DNA from: Nocardia ninae NBRC 108245
GTDB taxonomy: Bacteria; Actinomycetota; Actinomycetes; Mycobacteriales; Mycobacteriaceae
Direction of reading: 5' to 3'
Assembly (NCBI RefSeq): GCF_007990755.1
Contig: NZ_BJXA01000021.1
Location: 59,721 to 123,720 of the forward strand
DNA: 64,000 nucleotides
Under the pieces are notes generated by a model, which worked only from the letters and a program-made list of their open reading frames with translations, was not told the DNA's origin and did no database searches. Shown here one piece after another: positions 54,469 through 63,510 of this stretch. A program made the translations under genes and the position numbers. Numbering within the stretch: position 1 is the first letter of the stretch; every line of letters starts with the position of its first letter.

Positions 54469-57400
54469 TTACTGCCCGTCCTGATCCAGGAGCTCCTCCA
54501 GGAACAGGGCGGGCAGTTCTATGTCTCCGGTATGCGCTGCGGCCGAGGGCATTTCGGCGCGCAGCACGCGCAGGATGGAGACGACGCCGGGGCCCGCGTC
54601 GAGCAGCGGCCTGGTCCAGCCCAGCCGGGCGCAGGTCGCGGCCGACGGCAGCAGCAGGCCGGTGGCCTCGCCGACCCAGCCCGAGGCGGCCAGGCATTCG
54701 GCGAGCAGCAGCGAGGCGTCCAATTGTGCTCGGGGACGGCGCTTTTCCAGCATTCGGCCATGTAGGGCACGGGACCGGCGGACCGCCCGGTCGTCGGAGC
54801 CGAGCCTGCCATGGGCGAGCAGCTCCCGGATAGCGGCGACCTCCTCGGCCTCCGCGGCCAGCACGGCGGCGCCGGTCATCCGATGCCCCGCGTGCAGCGG
54901 CGCCGACGGCGACTCGGGGCCGGCGAACTGATCGTCCGACTCGTCCGGCGGCAAGCCGAGCCGCAGCCGTTCGGCGCGGATATGCGCGGCCAACCGGAAC
55001 AGCCGATTGTCGTTCGCGATACGCGCGCCCTCGTCGAGTCTGGTTGCGGCCGTGAACAAGTCGCCGCGTACCGCTTTGACCCGTGCACCGATGACGAACG
55101 TCGAGATCAGGAAGTCCACCGGGCCGACCCGGGCGGCCAGCTGATGGCTCTCGTCGAGCAGCCGGTCGGCGGTGTCGAGATCGCCGCGGCGATAGTTCAA
55201 TTCGCCGAGCATCGCCGAGGCCACCCGGACGGCATGCGAGCGCGGACCAGATCGGGACTTCGCGACCTCCCACGCCTGCTGGAAACACGCTGTCGCGGTG
55301 GGGATGTCGAGCTGCTCGTAGGCGGCGGCACCGCGGCCGCACAGCCCGAAGACCTCGCCGAGCGGATCCTTGGACTTGGCATGATATTCCGCCGCCCAGT
55401 CCTGGATCTCGCGGGCGCCGTCGAAGTCGAACTCGCACAGCCGCACGAACGAGGTCAGATTCGCCGCGGTGGAGACGGTCCAGGCGGGCAGCTCATCCGC
55501 CTTCTTCAGGCAGTCCGCGACCCTATCCAGCACGCCTTCGGTGTGATCACGGGCGATCTGGTCGGCCGCGCCGAGCACGGCGGCCTGGCAGCGTTGCTGA
55601 TCGACGTCCTCGTCGGTGGACGAGCCGCGGGCCAGGATGTTGGACAGCCTGCCGAGCGCCGTGCGCGCCGCGCCGGACTGCTGCAGGTTCACGTTGGCTC
55701 TGGCCACCGCCATCAGCAGCTTGGACCGCGAAGCCACCTGCTGCATGGGCAGTTTCGACACCGTGCCGAGCAGCGTCGCCAGCCGGGACCGGTCGATCAG
55801 GTCCATGCCGCCGGTCTCCAGCAGATCCAGCGCCATCTTGAAGTCGGTGGCCGCCAGCGCGTGGTCGACCGATTTGCGCAGCAGCTGGTGTTCGGCGTAC
55901 CAGCGGGCAGCCTTGCGGTGCAACGACTTCAACCGGCCCGGCTGGGCGCGTTCGAGCCGGGCCCGCAGGTGCTCGGCGAACAGCGGCTGCATCCGGAACC
56001 ACTCCGGGTCGTGCACGATCCGGCGCACGAACAGCTCGCGCTGCTCGGCTTGCTCCAGCATTTGCTCGGCGTCCGCGTCCTCGGACAGCGCCGCAGCCAG
56101 CGAACCACATACCCGCTCGGTCACCGAGATCGACATCAGGAAGTCGAGCATCCTGGGTTCCAGGGTGTCCAAGACGTTTTCGGCGAGATACTCGCGGATG
56201 CCGTGGTTGCCCTCGGACAGATTCGCGATCAGCTGGGCGGGGTCGGCATTGCCGCGCAACGACAGGCTGACCAGCTGGATGGCGGCGGGCCAGCCGTCGG
56301 TCGCCGTATGGATCTGCTCCACTTGGATGTCGGTGAGCGGAAATCCGTGGTGGCGCACCAGGATCTCTTTGGTCTCCTCGGTGGTCAGGCGCAGCGCGGA
56401 CGATCCGATCTCGACCAGTTCGTCGTGCACCCGCATCCGGCTGGTCGGCAAACCCGACTGCTCCCGGCTCGTCACCACGAAGCGCAAGTGATGACACCCG
56501 TTGTCCAGCAACGATTCCATCGCGTGCTGCGCGCCCGGGTCGGTGACCCGATGCCAGTCGTCCACGACCACCACGATGGTGCTGCCGCTCGCGTGGATCT
56601 CATCGATGAGCGTGGAGATCACGAAGGCCGCCGCATCGGCGGGGCGTTCCTCGAGCGCCTGATCCAACCCGGTGCCCACATCCGGGCGCACCCGGCGGAT
56701 CGCCTGGATGAGATGGGCGAGGAACCAGATCTCGTTGTCGTCGTCGTGGTCCACACCGATCCAGGCGACGGGGATGCCGCGCTCGGTCAGATCGGTCCGC
56801 CACTGGGCGGCCAGGGTGCTCTTGCCGAAACCGGCGGGGCCGTGGATGACGGCGAGCCTGCGCCGCCCGCCCGCCCGCAGAATGTCCAGCAGACGGGGGC
56901 GCGGCACCGGTTCCCTGGCCGGGGTCGGCGGCCGGAACTTGGTGGCCGCGGTCGGCGGCAACGTGCTCGCCGAGCCGCCGGCACCGGTGTGCTGGGATAC
57001 CGCCGGGCGCAGCGTCAGCGGCCAGCTGCGCCGGGCCGTCACCGCGGGCCGGGACTGGGTCGGTGTTGCGGAGTCGCTGGGGTTTTCCACCGGCTCGGGC
57101 GCGGCGACGGTCTCCAGCAGCGCCATCTCGTCGGGCATCTGGTCGTGGTCGCGTTGCACCGCGCGCAACATCTGACCGAAGTCGTAAGCCGACACCGGGC
57201 GATCGTCGGGGTCGGTGGCCATGGCCTGCTGGATCACGTCGGCCACATCCGGCGGAATATCGTGCTCGCGCAGATCCGGCACCGGCTGGGTGGTGATGCG
57301 CAGGAACTGCGCGACCACCTTCTCCCCTGCCTGCCGCTCGAACGCGGCGTGCCCGGTGAGCAGCGCGAACAGCGTCGCGCCGAGGCCGTAGACGTCGGAG

Positions 57401-58047
57401 CGGATGGTCGGGTCGTCGCCCTTGAGCACCTCGGGCGCGGTGAAGGCGGGCGAACCGGTGATCATGCTGCTCGAGGTCTGGAAGCCGCCGGGAATTCTGG
57501 CGATGCCGAAGTCGGTCAGCTGCGGCTCGCCGTAGCCGCTGAGCAGGACGTTCGCGGGTTTCACGTCGCGGTGCAGGATCTGGGCGCGGTGCGCGCTCTC
57601 GATCGCACCCGCCAGCTTCACCCCCGCGCGCAGCGAGTCGCTCCAGGTGAGCGGGCCCTGATCACGGATCACCTGTTCCAGCGAGCCGCGGGTGCAGTAG
57701 GGCATCACGATGAACGGCAGCCCGCTCATCGTCACGTCGACCTGCAGGATGTCCACGATATTCGGATGGCCGGACAGCCTGCCCATGGCCTGTTCCTCGC
57801 GCAGGAAGCGTTCGCGGCTCTCCACCTCGATCTCCGAGGAGAGCACCTTCACCGCCACCACCCGGTCCAGCGTCCGCTGGATGCAGCGATAGACCACGCC
57901 GAAGCCACCCCGGCCGATCTCCTTCGCCTCGGACAGCCCCATCGCGTCCAGCTCATCGGCGATCCCGATGAGCGGGTGGCGCTGGGTGTCCGAGTCGGCC
58001 GGGGTCGAGTCGGGACCGACCTTGCCCGAACGCGTCCGTGGATTCAC
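54469..58047 (-). CDS. pknK: Serine/threonine protein kinase PknK-like with STAND regulator domain
   Basis: A 1192-residue fusion of kinase and MalT-like ATPase. The kinase has the P-loop GRGGFG (45-50), Lys67, catalytic Asp161 (HRDVKPANV) and DFG Asp179, with the activation-loop TSSSMITG. A Pro/Thr-rich linker (310-380) leads to a STAND ATPase with Walker A GPAGFGKST (403-411) and Walker B IVVVVDDWHR (491-500), then tetratricopeptide-like repeats to the end. No LuxR helix-turn-helix is present. The mycobacterial PknK shares this architecture. GTG 58047 has GAGGTGG upstream. It ends 8 bases after the convergent methyltransferase gene. Confidence 0.93.
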   Translation of the reverse strand: MNPRTRSGKVGPDSTPADSDTQRHPLIGIADELDAMGLSEAKEIGRGGFGVVYRCIQRTLDRVVAVKVLSSEIEVESRERFLREEQAMGRLSGHPNIVDILQVDVTMSGLPFIVMPYCTRGSLEQVIRDQGPLTWSDSLRAGVKLAGAIESAHRAQILHRDVKPANVLLSGYGEPQLTDFGIARIPGGFQTSSSMITGSPAFTAPEVLKGDDPTIRSDVYGLGATLFALLTGHAAFERQAGEKVVAQFLRITTQPVPDLREHDIPPDVADVIQQAMATDPDDRPVSAYDFGQMLRAVQRDHDQMPDEMALLETVAAPEPVENPSDSATPTQSRPAVTARRSWPLTLRPAVSQHTGAGGSASTLPPTAATKFRPPTPAREPVPRPRLLDILRAGGRRRLAVIHGPAGFGKSTLAAQWRTDLTERGIPVAWIGVDHDDDNEIWFLAHLIQAIRRVRPDVGTGLDQALEERPADAAAFVISTLIDEIHASGSTIVVVVDDWHRVTDPGAQHAMESLLDNGCHHLRFVVTSREQSGLPTSRMRVHDELVEIGSSALRLTTEETKEILVRHHGFPLTDIQVEQIHTATDGWPAAIQLVSLSLRGNADPAQLIANLSEGNHGIREYLAENVLDTLEPRMLDFLMSISVTERVCGSLAAALSEDADAEQMLEQAEQRELFVRRIVHDPEWFRMQPLFAEHLRARLERAQPGRLKSLHRKAARWYAEHQLLRKSVDHALAATDFKMALDLLETGGMDLIDRSRLATLLGTVSKLPMQQVASRSKLLMAVARANVNLQQSGAARTALGRLSNILARGSSTDEDVDQQRCQAAVLGAADQIARDHTEGVLDRVADCLKKADELPAWTVSTAANLTSFVRLCEFDFDGAREIQDWAAEYHAKSKDPLGEVFGLCGRGAAAYEQLDIPTATACFQQAWEVAKSRSGPRSHAVRVASAMLGELNYRRGDLDTADRLLDESHQLAARVGPVDFLISTFVIGARVKAVRGDLFTAATRLDEGARIANDNRLFRLAAHIRAERLRLGLPPDESDDQFAGPESPSAPLHAGHRMTGAAVLAAEAEEVAAIRELLAHGRLGSDDRAVRRSRALHGRMLEKRRPRAQLDASLLLAECLAASGWVGEATGLLLPSAATCARLGWTRPLLDAGPGVVSILRVLRAEMPSAAAHTGDIELPALFLEELLDQDGQ

Positions 58048-58513
58048 GTGACCACCTCGAACTCACATCGAATCGGCGTCACCGGCAACCAACAAGCACG
58101 CTGACACGCGGACATCATCGAAATCGCCGCGCGATGTCCGATATGTCTGCGCATACTCCAACGTAGCGCGGGCACGGCACCTGGTGGGAGAAGTTTCGAA
58201 AGAGGATGTTTTCCACCTCGACCACCCCCTCATTGTCCCTGCTCAGCGCGCCGCCGCCGACCTGGTCGCCGGTGCGCCCAGGAACGAGATTCGCTCTATT
58301 CCATTCTGACGCGTGACGGGGCGGAAGGACGCAATTTTCCAGCGACCGGAAATTGTGGATCGTGTCCAGCGCGCGCCGGGCCGAACGGGTGCGAGTCCAC
58401 ATTCAGCGCTGCCGGGTTGTGCGGCATTCGCAGTTTGTCCAGCAACGGGTAGCCGCCCGGGGATGGCCGGAGAGGCGTACCGGGGTCTATCAGCGCGGTC
58501 AGGCCGGTGGTGG
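58048..58513. other. Intergenic region upstream of PknK without a supported gene
   Basis: 466 bases between the PknK start and the end of the phytase-like gene, both on the minus strand. It should hold the PknK promoter. A 95-residue open frame (58115-58402, minus) has no good start site or family motif. I see no clear hairpin. Confidence 0.5.
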
Positions 58514-59662
58514 CTAACGGACCGCGAGGGCGATGAACTGAGTGATCTGGTTGGCGGCGAAGTTGTTGTCGCTCACCAAGATCAGCGTGCGTTCGCCGGA
58601 AGGCAGGCGCGGGCCCCAGGTCATACCTTCGACGTTGTCGATCTTCGCGAGGCCGACGTCGTCCAGATCGACCAGCAGGCGCTTGGTAGCGGGGCGGGCG
58701 TTGCCGAGAGGGGCGTCCAGCACGTTGGTGGCGCCGCTCAGATCCGCCTGATAAATCCTGATCTTGTTACCGACGCCGACGACGAAAGAGCGTTCCAGGA
58801 CAAGGACTTTCGTCGGGTCGACCGGGTCTGCGGCCAGGATCGAGGCGATGCCGTTCTCGCCGAGACCGAGCTGCGGGCGCGACTCGGCGAACACCGGCTC
58901 CAACGGGTACGCATACTGGGCGAACACCGGGCCGAATCGGGCTTGCACGGTGATCCGCGCGGTCGCGCCGGCCGTTGTCGTCGCGACCGGACCATCCTGC
59001 AGCAGTGGATCTTCCACCGACGTCATGAACAACGAGCCACCGGCGGCGAAGGTCGCGCCCTCCAGGGCCGCGTTCTGCCGCGGACCCGAATCCGGGCGCA
59101 TCCGTTCGTTGTTCGGAATCGGCAGCTCGCTCACGAACGTGCCGTCGGGGTGGGCGACGCGGACCGAGGGGTCGGCGAGCACGGTCTCGGTGCGCTCGCC
59201 CTCCTGCGCCCAGAAGTAGTTGCCGGACCACGGGTCGACCCGAATCTCCTCCGGATCCACCGACTTCGGGCCGCAGGCAGCGCCCACTGCGGTCAGCAAT
59301 GGCCGGGTTCCGGTGAAAGTCACCGGGCCTGCGCCACTTTCGCCGACCGGGAAGCGCGCGGTGTAGAACCGTGCCGGGTTGCGTTCCGAGCGGTCGTCGC
59401 TGATGAGCACATAATCGCCGGTGCGGGAATCGAAGTCGACCCCGGACAGGCCGCCGACCATAGTGCCCTGGAATTCCAGCGTGTGCGGCACGATCTGCTC
59501 GCCGAGCAGCCGGACCACGGGGCCCGATTCCGGCGCCGCGGCGGCGGGTGCGACACCCAGCGCCACCGCGATGGTCGCGACCAACAGGGCTTGTCCACAG
59601 CGCGGGTATCCACGTCTCACCGGAACCACGTTATCCACAGTGCGGTACCGGCGGGTGAACAT
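58514..59662 (-). CDS. Secreted esterase-like activity of phytase family protein
   Basis: A 382-residue exported beta-propeller protein of the 'esterase-like activity of phytase' family. A signal peptide (QALLVATIAVALGVAPAAA) is followed by repeated beta blades; GGLSGVDFDSRTGDYVLISDDRS and the later DPEEIRVDPWSGNYFWAQEGERTET and VEGMTWGPRLPSGERTLILVSDNNF segments are the family hallmarks, with acidic residues likely binding Ca. ATG 59662 is used, but an internal GTG nearer the signal peptide is possible. A strong terminator lies just upstream, so it is transcribed alone. Confidence 0.82.
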   Translation of the reverse strand: MFTRRYRTVDNVVPVRRGYPRCGQALLVATIAVALGVAPAAAAPESGPVVRLLGEQIVPHTLEFQGTMVGGLSGVDFDSRTGDYVLISDDRSERNPARFYTARFPVGESGAGPVTFTGTRPLLTAVGAACGPKSVDPEEIRVDPWSGNYFWAQEGERTETVLADPSVRVAHPDGTFVSELPIPNNERMRPDSGPRQNAALEGATFAAGGSLFMTSVEDPLLQDGPVATTTAGATARITVQARFGPVFAQYAYPLEPVFAESRPQLGLGENGIASILAADPVDPTKVLVLERSFVVGVGNKIRIYQADLSGATNVLDAPLGNARPATKRLLVDLDDVGLAKIDNVEGMTWGPRLPSGERTLILVSDNNFAANQITQFIALAVR

Positions 59663-59692
59663 CACCCGAATCACACACGCTGGAAAACGGCG

Positions 59693-59727
59693 AAAGCCCG
59701 CCACCGCGAAACGCGGTGGCGGGCTTT
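59693..59727. terminator. Strong terminator of the fadB-fadA operon
   Basis: A perfect 16-bp stem (59693-59708 with 59712-59727) and a 3-base loop, the outer end being AAAG/CTTT, 12 bases after the fadB stop. It separates fadB from the phytase-like gene transcribed in the same direction. Confidence 0.85.
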
Positions 59728-59738
59728 ACCGTTGGTGA

Positions 59739-61889
59739 CTACTTACGCAGCGAGGCCGGGACCTCGAAGCGATCGCCGTAGGTCTTGGCGAGGTAGTCGG
59801 CGCGCTCGACGAACGCCGCCTGCCCGCCCGGGTAACCGACGATGAACTGGTGCACACCACCGGTCCAGGCCGGGAAACCGATGCCGAAGATCGAGCCGAT
59901 GTTGGCGTCGGCGGTGGTCTCCAGCACACCCTCGTCGAAACACTTCTGGGTCTCGATCGCCTCCGCGAACAGCATGCGGTCGATCAGATCCTGCAGCGGC
60001 ACAGTGAAATCCGCCGTGGTCTTGAAGTGCTCACGCAGGCCGGGCCACAGGCCGGTGCGCTTGCCGTTCTCGTCGTACTCGTAGAAGCCCGCCTTCTCGA
60101 GGCGACCCGGACGACCCTCGCCGACCATGTAGTCGATGACGTCCTGCGCCGGGTGGCGCTTCTTGCCCATCGTGGTGTCGCCCGCCTGGGCGGCCTCGAT
60201 GGTCTCCTTGGCGATCTTCTGCATGAGCTTCAAGTTCAGCTCATCCGAGAGCTGCAGCGGCGCGGCCGGGTAGCCCGCCTGCAGACCGGCCTGCTCGATG
60301 GTCGCGGGCTCGATGCCCTCGGTGAGCATGGCGATCGCCTCGTTGACGAAGGTGCCGATCACGCGCGAGGTGAAGAAGCCACGGCTGTCGTTGACGACGA
60401 TCGGGGTCTTCTTGATCGCGAGGGTGTAATCGAACACCCGGGCCAGCGCCTCGGGCGAGGTCTTCTCACCCTTGATGATCTCCACCAGCGGCATCTTGTC
60501 GACCGGCGAGAAGAAGTGGATGCCGATGAAGTCTTCCTGGCGCTTCACCCCGGCCGCGAGGCCGGTGATCGGCAGCGTGGAGGTGTTGGAGCCCAGCAGC
60601 GCGTCCGGGGTGACGATGTCCTCGATCTCCTGGAACACCTTGTGCTTGAGCTCGGTGTTCTCGAAGACCGCCTCGATCACGAAGTCCACGCCGTCGAAAT
60701 CCTTGGCGTCGGCGGACGGAGTGATCCGGTCCAGCAGCGCCTTGGACTTCTCCTCGGTGGTCTTGCCCCGGGACAAGGCCTTGGCCTCGATCTTCTCGGA
60801 GTAGTTCTTGCCGCGCTCGGCCGCCTCGATGGTGACGTCCTTGAGCACGACCTGGTAGCCCGCCTTGGCAGAGACGTACGCGATGCCCGCGCCCATCATG
60901 CCCGCGCCCAGCACGCCGATCTTCTTGATGTCCTTCTTCGGCACGTCCTTCGGCCGCGAGCCACCGTTGTTGATGGCCTGCAGATCGAAGAAGAACGCCT
61001 GGATCATGTTCTTCGCGACCGGCCCGGTGAGCAGGTGCACGAAGTAGCGCGACTCGATCAGCGACGCGTTGTCGATGTCGACCTGCGAGCCCTCGACCGC
61101 AGCGGACATGATCGCCCGCGGGGCAGGCATGTTGGTGCCCTTGAGCTGCTTACGCAGGTTGGCCGGGAACGCGGGCAGGTTCGCCGCGAAGGCCGGGGTG
61201 GACGGGGTGCCACCGGGGATCTTGTAGCCCTTCTTGTCCCACGGCTGCACGCCACCCTCGGGGTTGGCCTTGATCCACGCCTTGGCGGCGGGCACCAGTT
61301 CCTCGACCGAGCCGACGACCTCGTTGATCAGGCCGATCTCCTTGGCCTTGGCCGGGCGGTACTTGTTGCCCTGCAGCAGCACCTGCATGAGCGCGTTCTG
61401 CAGGCCGAGCATGCGCACGGTACGGGTGACACCGCCACCGGCGGGCAGCAGACCCAGGCTCACCTCGGGCAGACCGAGCTGCACGCCCGGTACGTCGGCG
61501 GCGATCCGGTAGTGGGTCGCCAGGGTGATCTCCAGGCCACCGCCGAGCGCGGCGCCGTTGATGGCGGAGACGACCGGCTTGCCCAGGGTCTCCAGGCGAC
61601 GCAGCGCGTCCTTGATGGCGAAGAGCTCATCCATCAGGCCCTGGCCGTCTTCCGGGCCGACCTTCATCATGTTCTTCAGGTCGCCGCCGGCGAAGAAGGT
61701 CTTCTTCGCGGAGGTCAGCACCACGCCGGTGATGCTGTCCTTCTCGGCCTCGAGCCGCTCGACCGTCGCGGTCATCGACGACTTGTACAGCTCGTTCATC
61801 GTGTTGGCGCCCTGGTTCGGGTCGTCCATCGTCAATACGACGATGCCGTCCGAATCCTGCTCCCAACCGATCATGTTGGTTTCGCTCAC
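59739..61889 (-). CDS. fadB: Fatty-acid oxidation complex alpha subunit (hydratase/dehydrogenase)
   Basis: A 716-residue bifunctional beta-oxidation enzyme. The N-terminal crotonase domain has KTFFAGGDLKNMMKVG and INGAALGGGLEITLATHYRIA (oxyanion loop and catalytic Glu region), the C-terminal 3-hydroxyacyl-CoA dehydrogenase has the NAD loop IGVLGAGMMGAGIAYVSAKAG and GIHFFSPVDKMPLVEI. It hydrates enoyl-CoA and oxidises the 3-hydroxyacyl-CoA. GTG 61889 has AAGGAG upstream. It follows fadA by 39 bases; a terminator follows. Corresponds to the FadB of mycobacteria (Rv0860 type). Confidence 0.95.
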   Translation of the reverse strand: MSETNMIGWEQDSDGIVVLTMDDPNQGANTMNELYKSSMTATVERLEAEKDSITGVVLTSAKKTFFAGGDLKNMMKVGPEDGQGLMDELFAIKDALRRLETLGKPVVSAINGAALGGGLEITLATHYRIAADVPGVQLGLPEVSLGLLPAGGGVTRTVRMLGLQNALMQVLLQGNKYRPAKAKEIGLINEVVGSVEELVPAAKAWIKANPEGGVQPWDKKGYKIPGGTPSTPAFAANLPAFPANLRKQLKGTNMPAPRAIMSAAVEGSQVDIDNASLIESRYFVHLLTGPVAKNMIQAFFFDLQAINNGGSRPKDVPKKDIKKIGVLGAGMMGAGIAYVSAKAGYQVVLKDVTIEAAERGKNYSEKIEAKALSRGKTTEEKSKALLDRITPSADAKDFDGVDFVIEAVFENTELKHKVFQEIEDIVTPDALLGSNTSTLPITGLAAGVKRQEDFIGIHFFSPVDKMPLVEIIKGEKTSPEALARVFDYTLAIKKTPIVVNDSRGFFTSRVIGTFVNEAIAMLTEGIEPATIEQAGLQAGYPAAPLQLSDELNLKLMQKIAKETIEAAQAGDTTMGKKRHPAQDVIDYMVGEGRPGRLEKAGFYEYDENGKRTGLWPGLREHFKTTADFTVPLQDLIDRMLFAEAIETQKCFDEGVLETTADANIGSIFGIGFPAWTGGVHQFIVGYPGGQAAFVERADYLAKTYGDRFEVPASLRK

Positions 61890-61928
61890 AGCTCTGTGTC
61901 TCCTTGAATTCTCAGCTGCCGGTTGGGG

Positions 61929-63143
61929 TTAGACGCGCTCGATGATGGTCGCCACGCCCATGCCGCCGCCGATGCACAGGGTGATCAGCGCGTAGCGACC
62001 GTTGCGGCGCTCCAGCTCGTCGACCATGGTGCCGGTGATCATCGCGCCGGTGGCACCCAGCGGGTGGCCCATGGCGATCGCGCCACCGTTGACGTTCAGC
62101 TTCTCGTCCGGGATGTTCAGGTCCTTCTGGAACTTGAGCACCACCGAGGCGAACGCCTCGTTGATCTCGACGAGGTCCATGTCCTCGATCGACAGGCCCG
62201 CCTTGGCCAGCGCCTTCTTGGCGGCCGGGGTGGGACCGGTCAGCATGATGGTCGAGTCGGCGCCGCTGGTGGCGGTCGCGACGACGCGCGCACGCGGGGT
62301 CAGGCCAGACGCCTTGCCCGCCTCTTCGGTGCCGACGAGCACCAGCGCGGCACCGTCGACGATGCCCGAGCTGTTGCCACCGTGGTGCACGTGGTTGATC
62401 TTCTCGACGAAGTAGTACTTCTGCAGCGCCACGGCGTCGAAGCCGCCCATCTCACCGATCACGGCGAAGGACGGGTTGAGCTTGGCCAGGTCCTCGGCGG
62501 TGGTGCCGGGACGCATGTGCTCGTCCTTGTCCAGCACGACGATGCCGTTCTGGTCCTTGACCGGGACGACCGACTTGGCGAAGTAGCCGCCGGTGGTGGC
62601 CTTGGCGGCCAGCTCCTGCGAACGCACCGCGTAGGCGTCGACGTCATCGCGGCTGAAGCCCTCGATGGTGGCGATCAGGTCGGCCGAAACACCCTGCGGC
62701 ACAAAGTAGGTGTCGTAGTTGGTCGCCGGGTCGAGCGCCCACGCGCCGCCGTCGGAGCCCATCGCCACGCGGGACATGGACTCGACGCCACCGGCGATGA
62801 CCAGGTCGTCGAAGCCGGAGCGCACCTTCTGCGCGGCCAGGTTGACGGCCTCGAGGCCGGAGGCACAGAACCGGTTGAGCTGGAAGCCACCGACGGTGTC
62901 AGGCAGGCCCGCCACGGTCACCGCGGTGCGGGCGATGTCCATGCCCTGATCACCGACGGGGCTGACCACACCGAGGATCAGATCCGAGATCCGGTCTTCG
63001 TCGAGGTTCGGGAAGCGGCCGCGCAGCTCCTGGATCAGACCAACAGTCAAGTCGATCGGCTTGACCGAATGCAGCGAGCCGTTCTTCTTGCCGCGGCCGC
63101 GCGGAGTGCGGATGGCCTCGTAAATGTAGGCCTCTGTGGTCAT
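61929..63143 (-). CDS. fadA: Acetyl-CoA acyltransferase, beta-oxidation thiolase
   Basis: A 404-residue thiolase forming the beta subunit of the complex with FadB. The nucleophilic Cys is in [17 protein letters not shown], the second active-site region is [17 protein letters not shown] and the third [16 protein letters not shown] 63143 gives [19 protein letters not shown], the mycobacterial FadA start; the frame is open for 48 further codons upstream but without matching sequence. First gene of the fadA-fadB operon, preceded by a long untranslated region. Confidence 0.95.
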   Translation of the reverse strand: MTTEAYIYEAIRTPRGRGKKNGSLHSVKPIDLTVGLIQELRGRFPNLDEDRISDLILGVVSPVGDQGMDIARTAVTVAGLPDTVGGFQLNRFCASGLEAVNLAAQKVRSGFDDLVIAGGVESMSRVAMGSDGGAWALDPATNYDTYFVPQGVSADLIATIEGFSRDDVDAYAVRSQELAAKATTGGYFAKSVVPVKDQNGIVVLDKDEHMRPGTTAEDLAKLNPSFAVIGEMGGFDAVALQKYYFVEKINHVHHGGNSSGIVDGAALVLVGTEEAGKASGLTPRARVVATATSGADSTIMLTGPTPAAKKALAKAGLSIEDMDLVEINEAFASVVLKFQKDLNIPDEKLNVNGGAIAMGHPLGATGAMITGTMVDELERRNGRYALITLCIGGGMGVATIIERV

Positions 63144-63510
63144 ATCGGAGTGTTCCTTCCTTAAAGGTGCGGCGGCCGGACGTCGTCCGTCCGAGCGCTC
63201 TGTGCGGCTACTCCACGCGATGCGGAACAGCTGCGGGTAACCTCGCCGACCGGTCCTGCGACCGACCGTGCCGTATTGCATTTGCACAACTCACTGGGCC
63301 TGCGTGGTTACGCAAGCTTCCTCCTTCGGCCCTGACGCTCGCCGTGCATACGCTGTACAAAACGCGGCATGCGACGGCGGACGCAGGTTCCGATCGCCCG
63401 TACGCCTGGGCATACCATAGAACCTCGTCGTACCGGAGCTCACGGCCACCCGTTCATACTACCGTGGTGTGCGAACTCCGGTTAACTTAACGTCGTGACG
63501 GCGGTGGTTG
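63144..63510 (-). promoter_or_regulatory. fadA upstream region with candidate promoter
   Basis: 367 bases between dnaX and fadA with no supported gene. On the minus strand, TTAACC (63480-63485) and TAGTAT (63456-63461) with an 18-base spacer are a candidate promoter, which would leave a leader of about 305 bases before fadA. TTAAC-type symmetric sequence next to the -35 could be a regulator site. Confidence 0.35.

Noticed and set aside
58115-58402. 95-residue minus-strand frame upstream of PknK
   Set aside because: No ribosome-binding site, no family motif, irregular codon use; more likely promoter region.
63144-63287. 48-codon N-terminal extension of fadA
   Set aside because: The extra residues have no thiolase similarity, and [14 protein letters not shown] is the expected family start.
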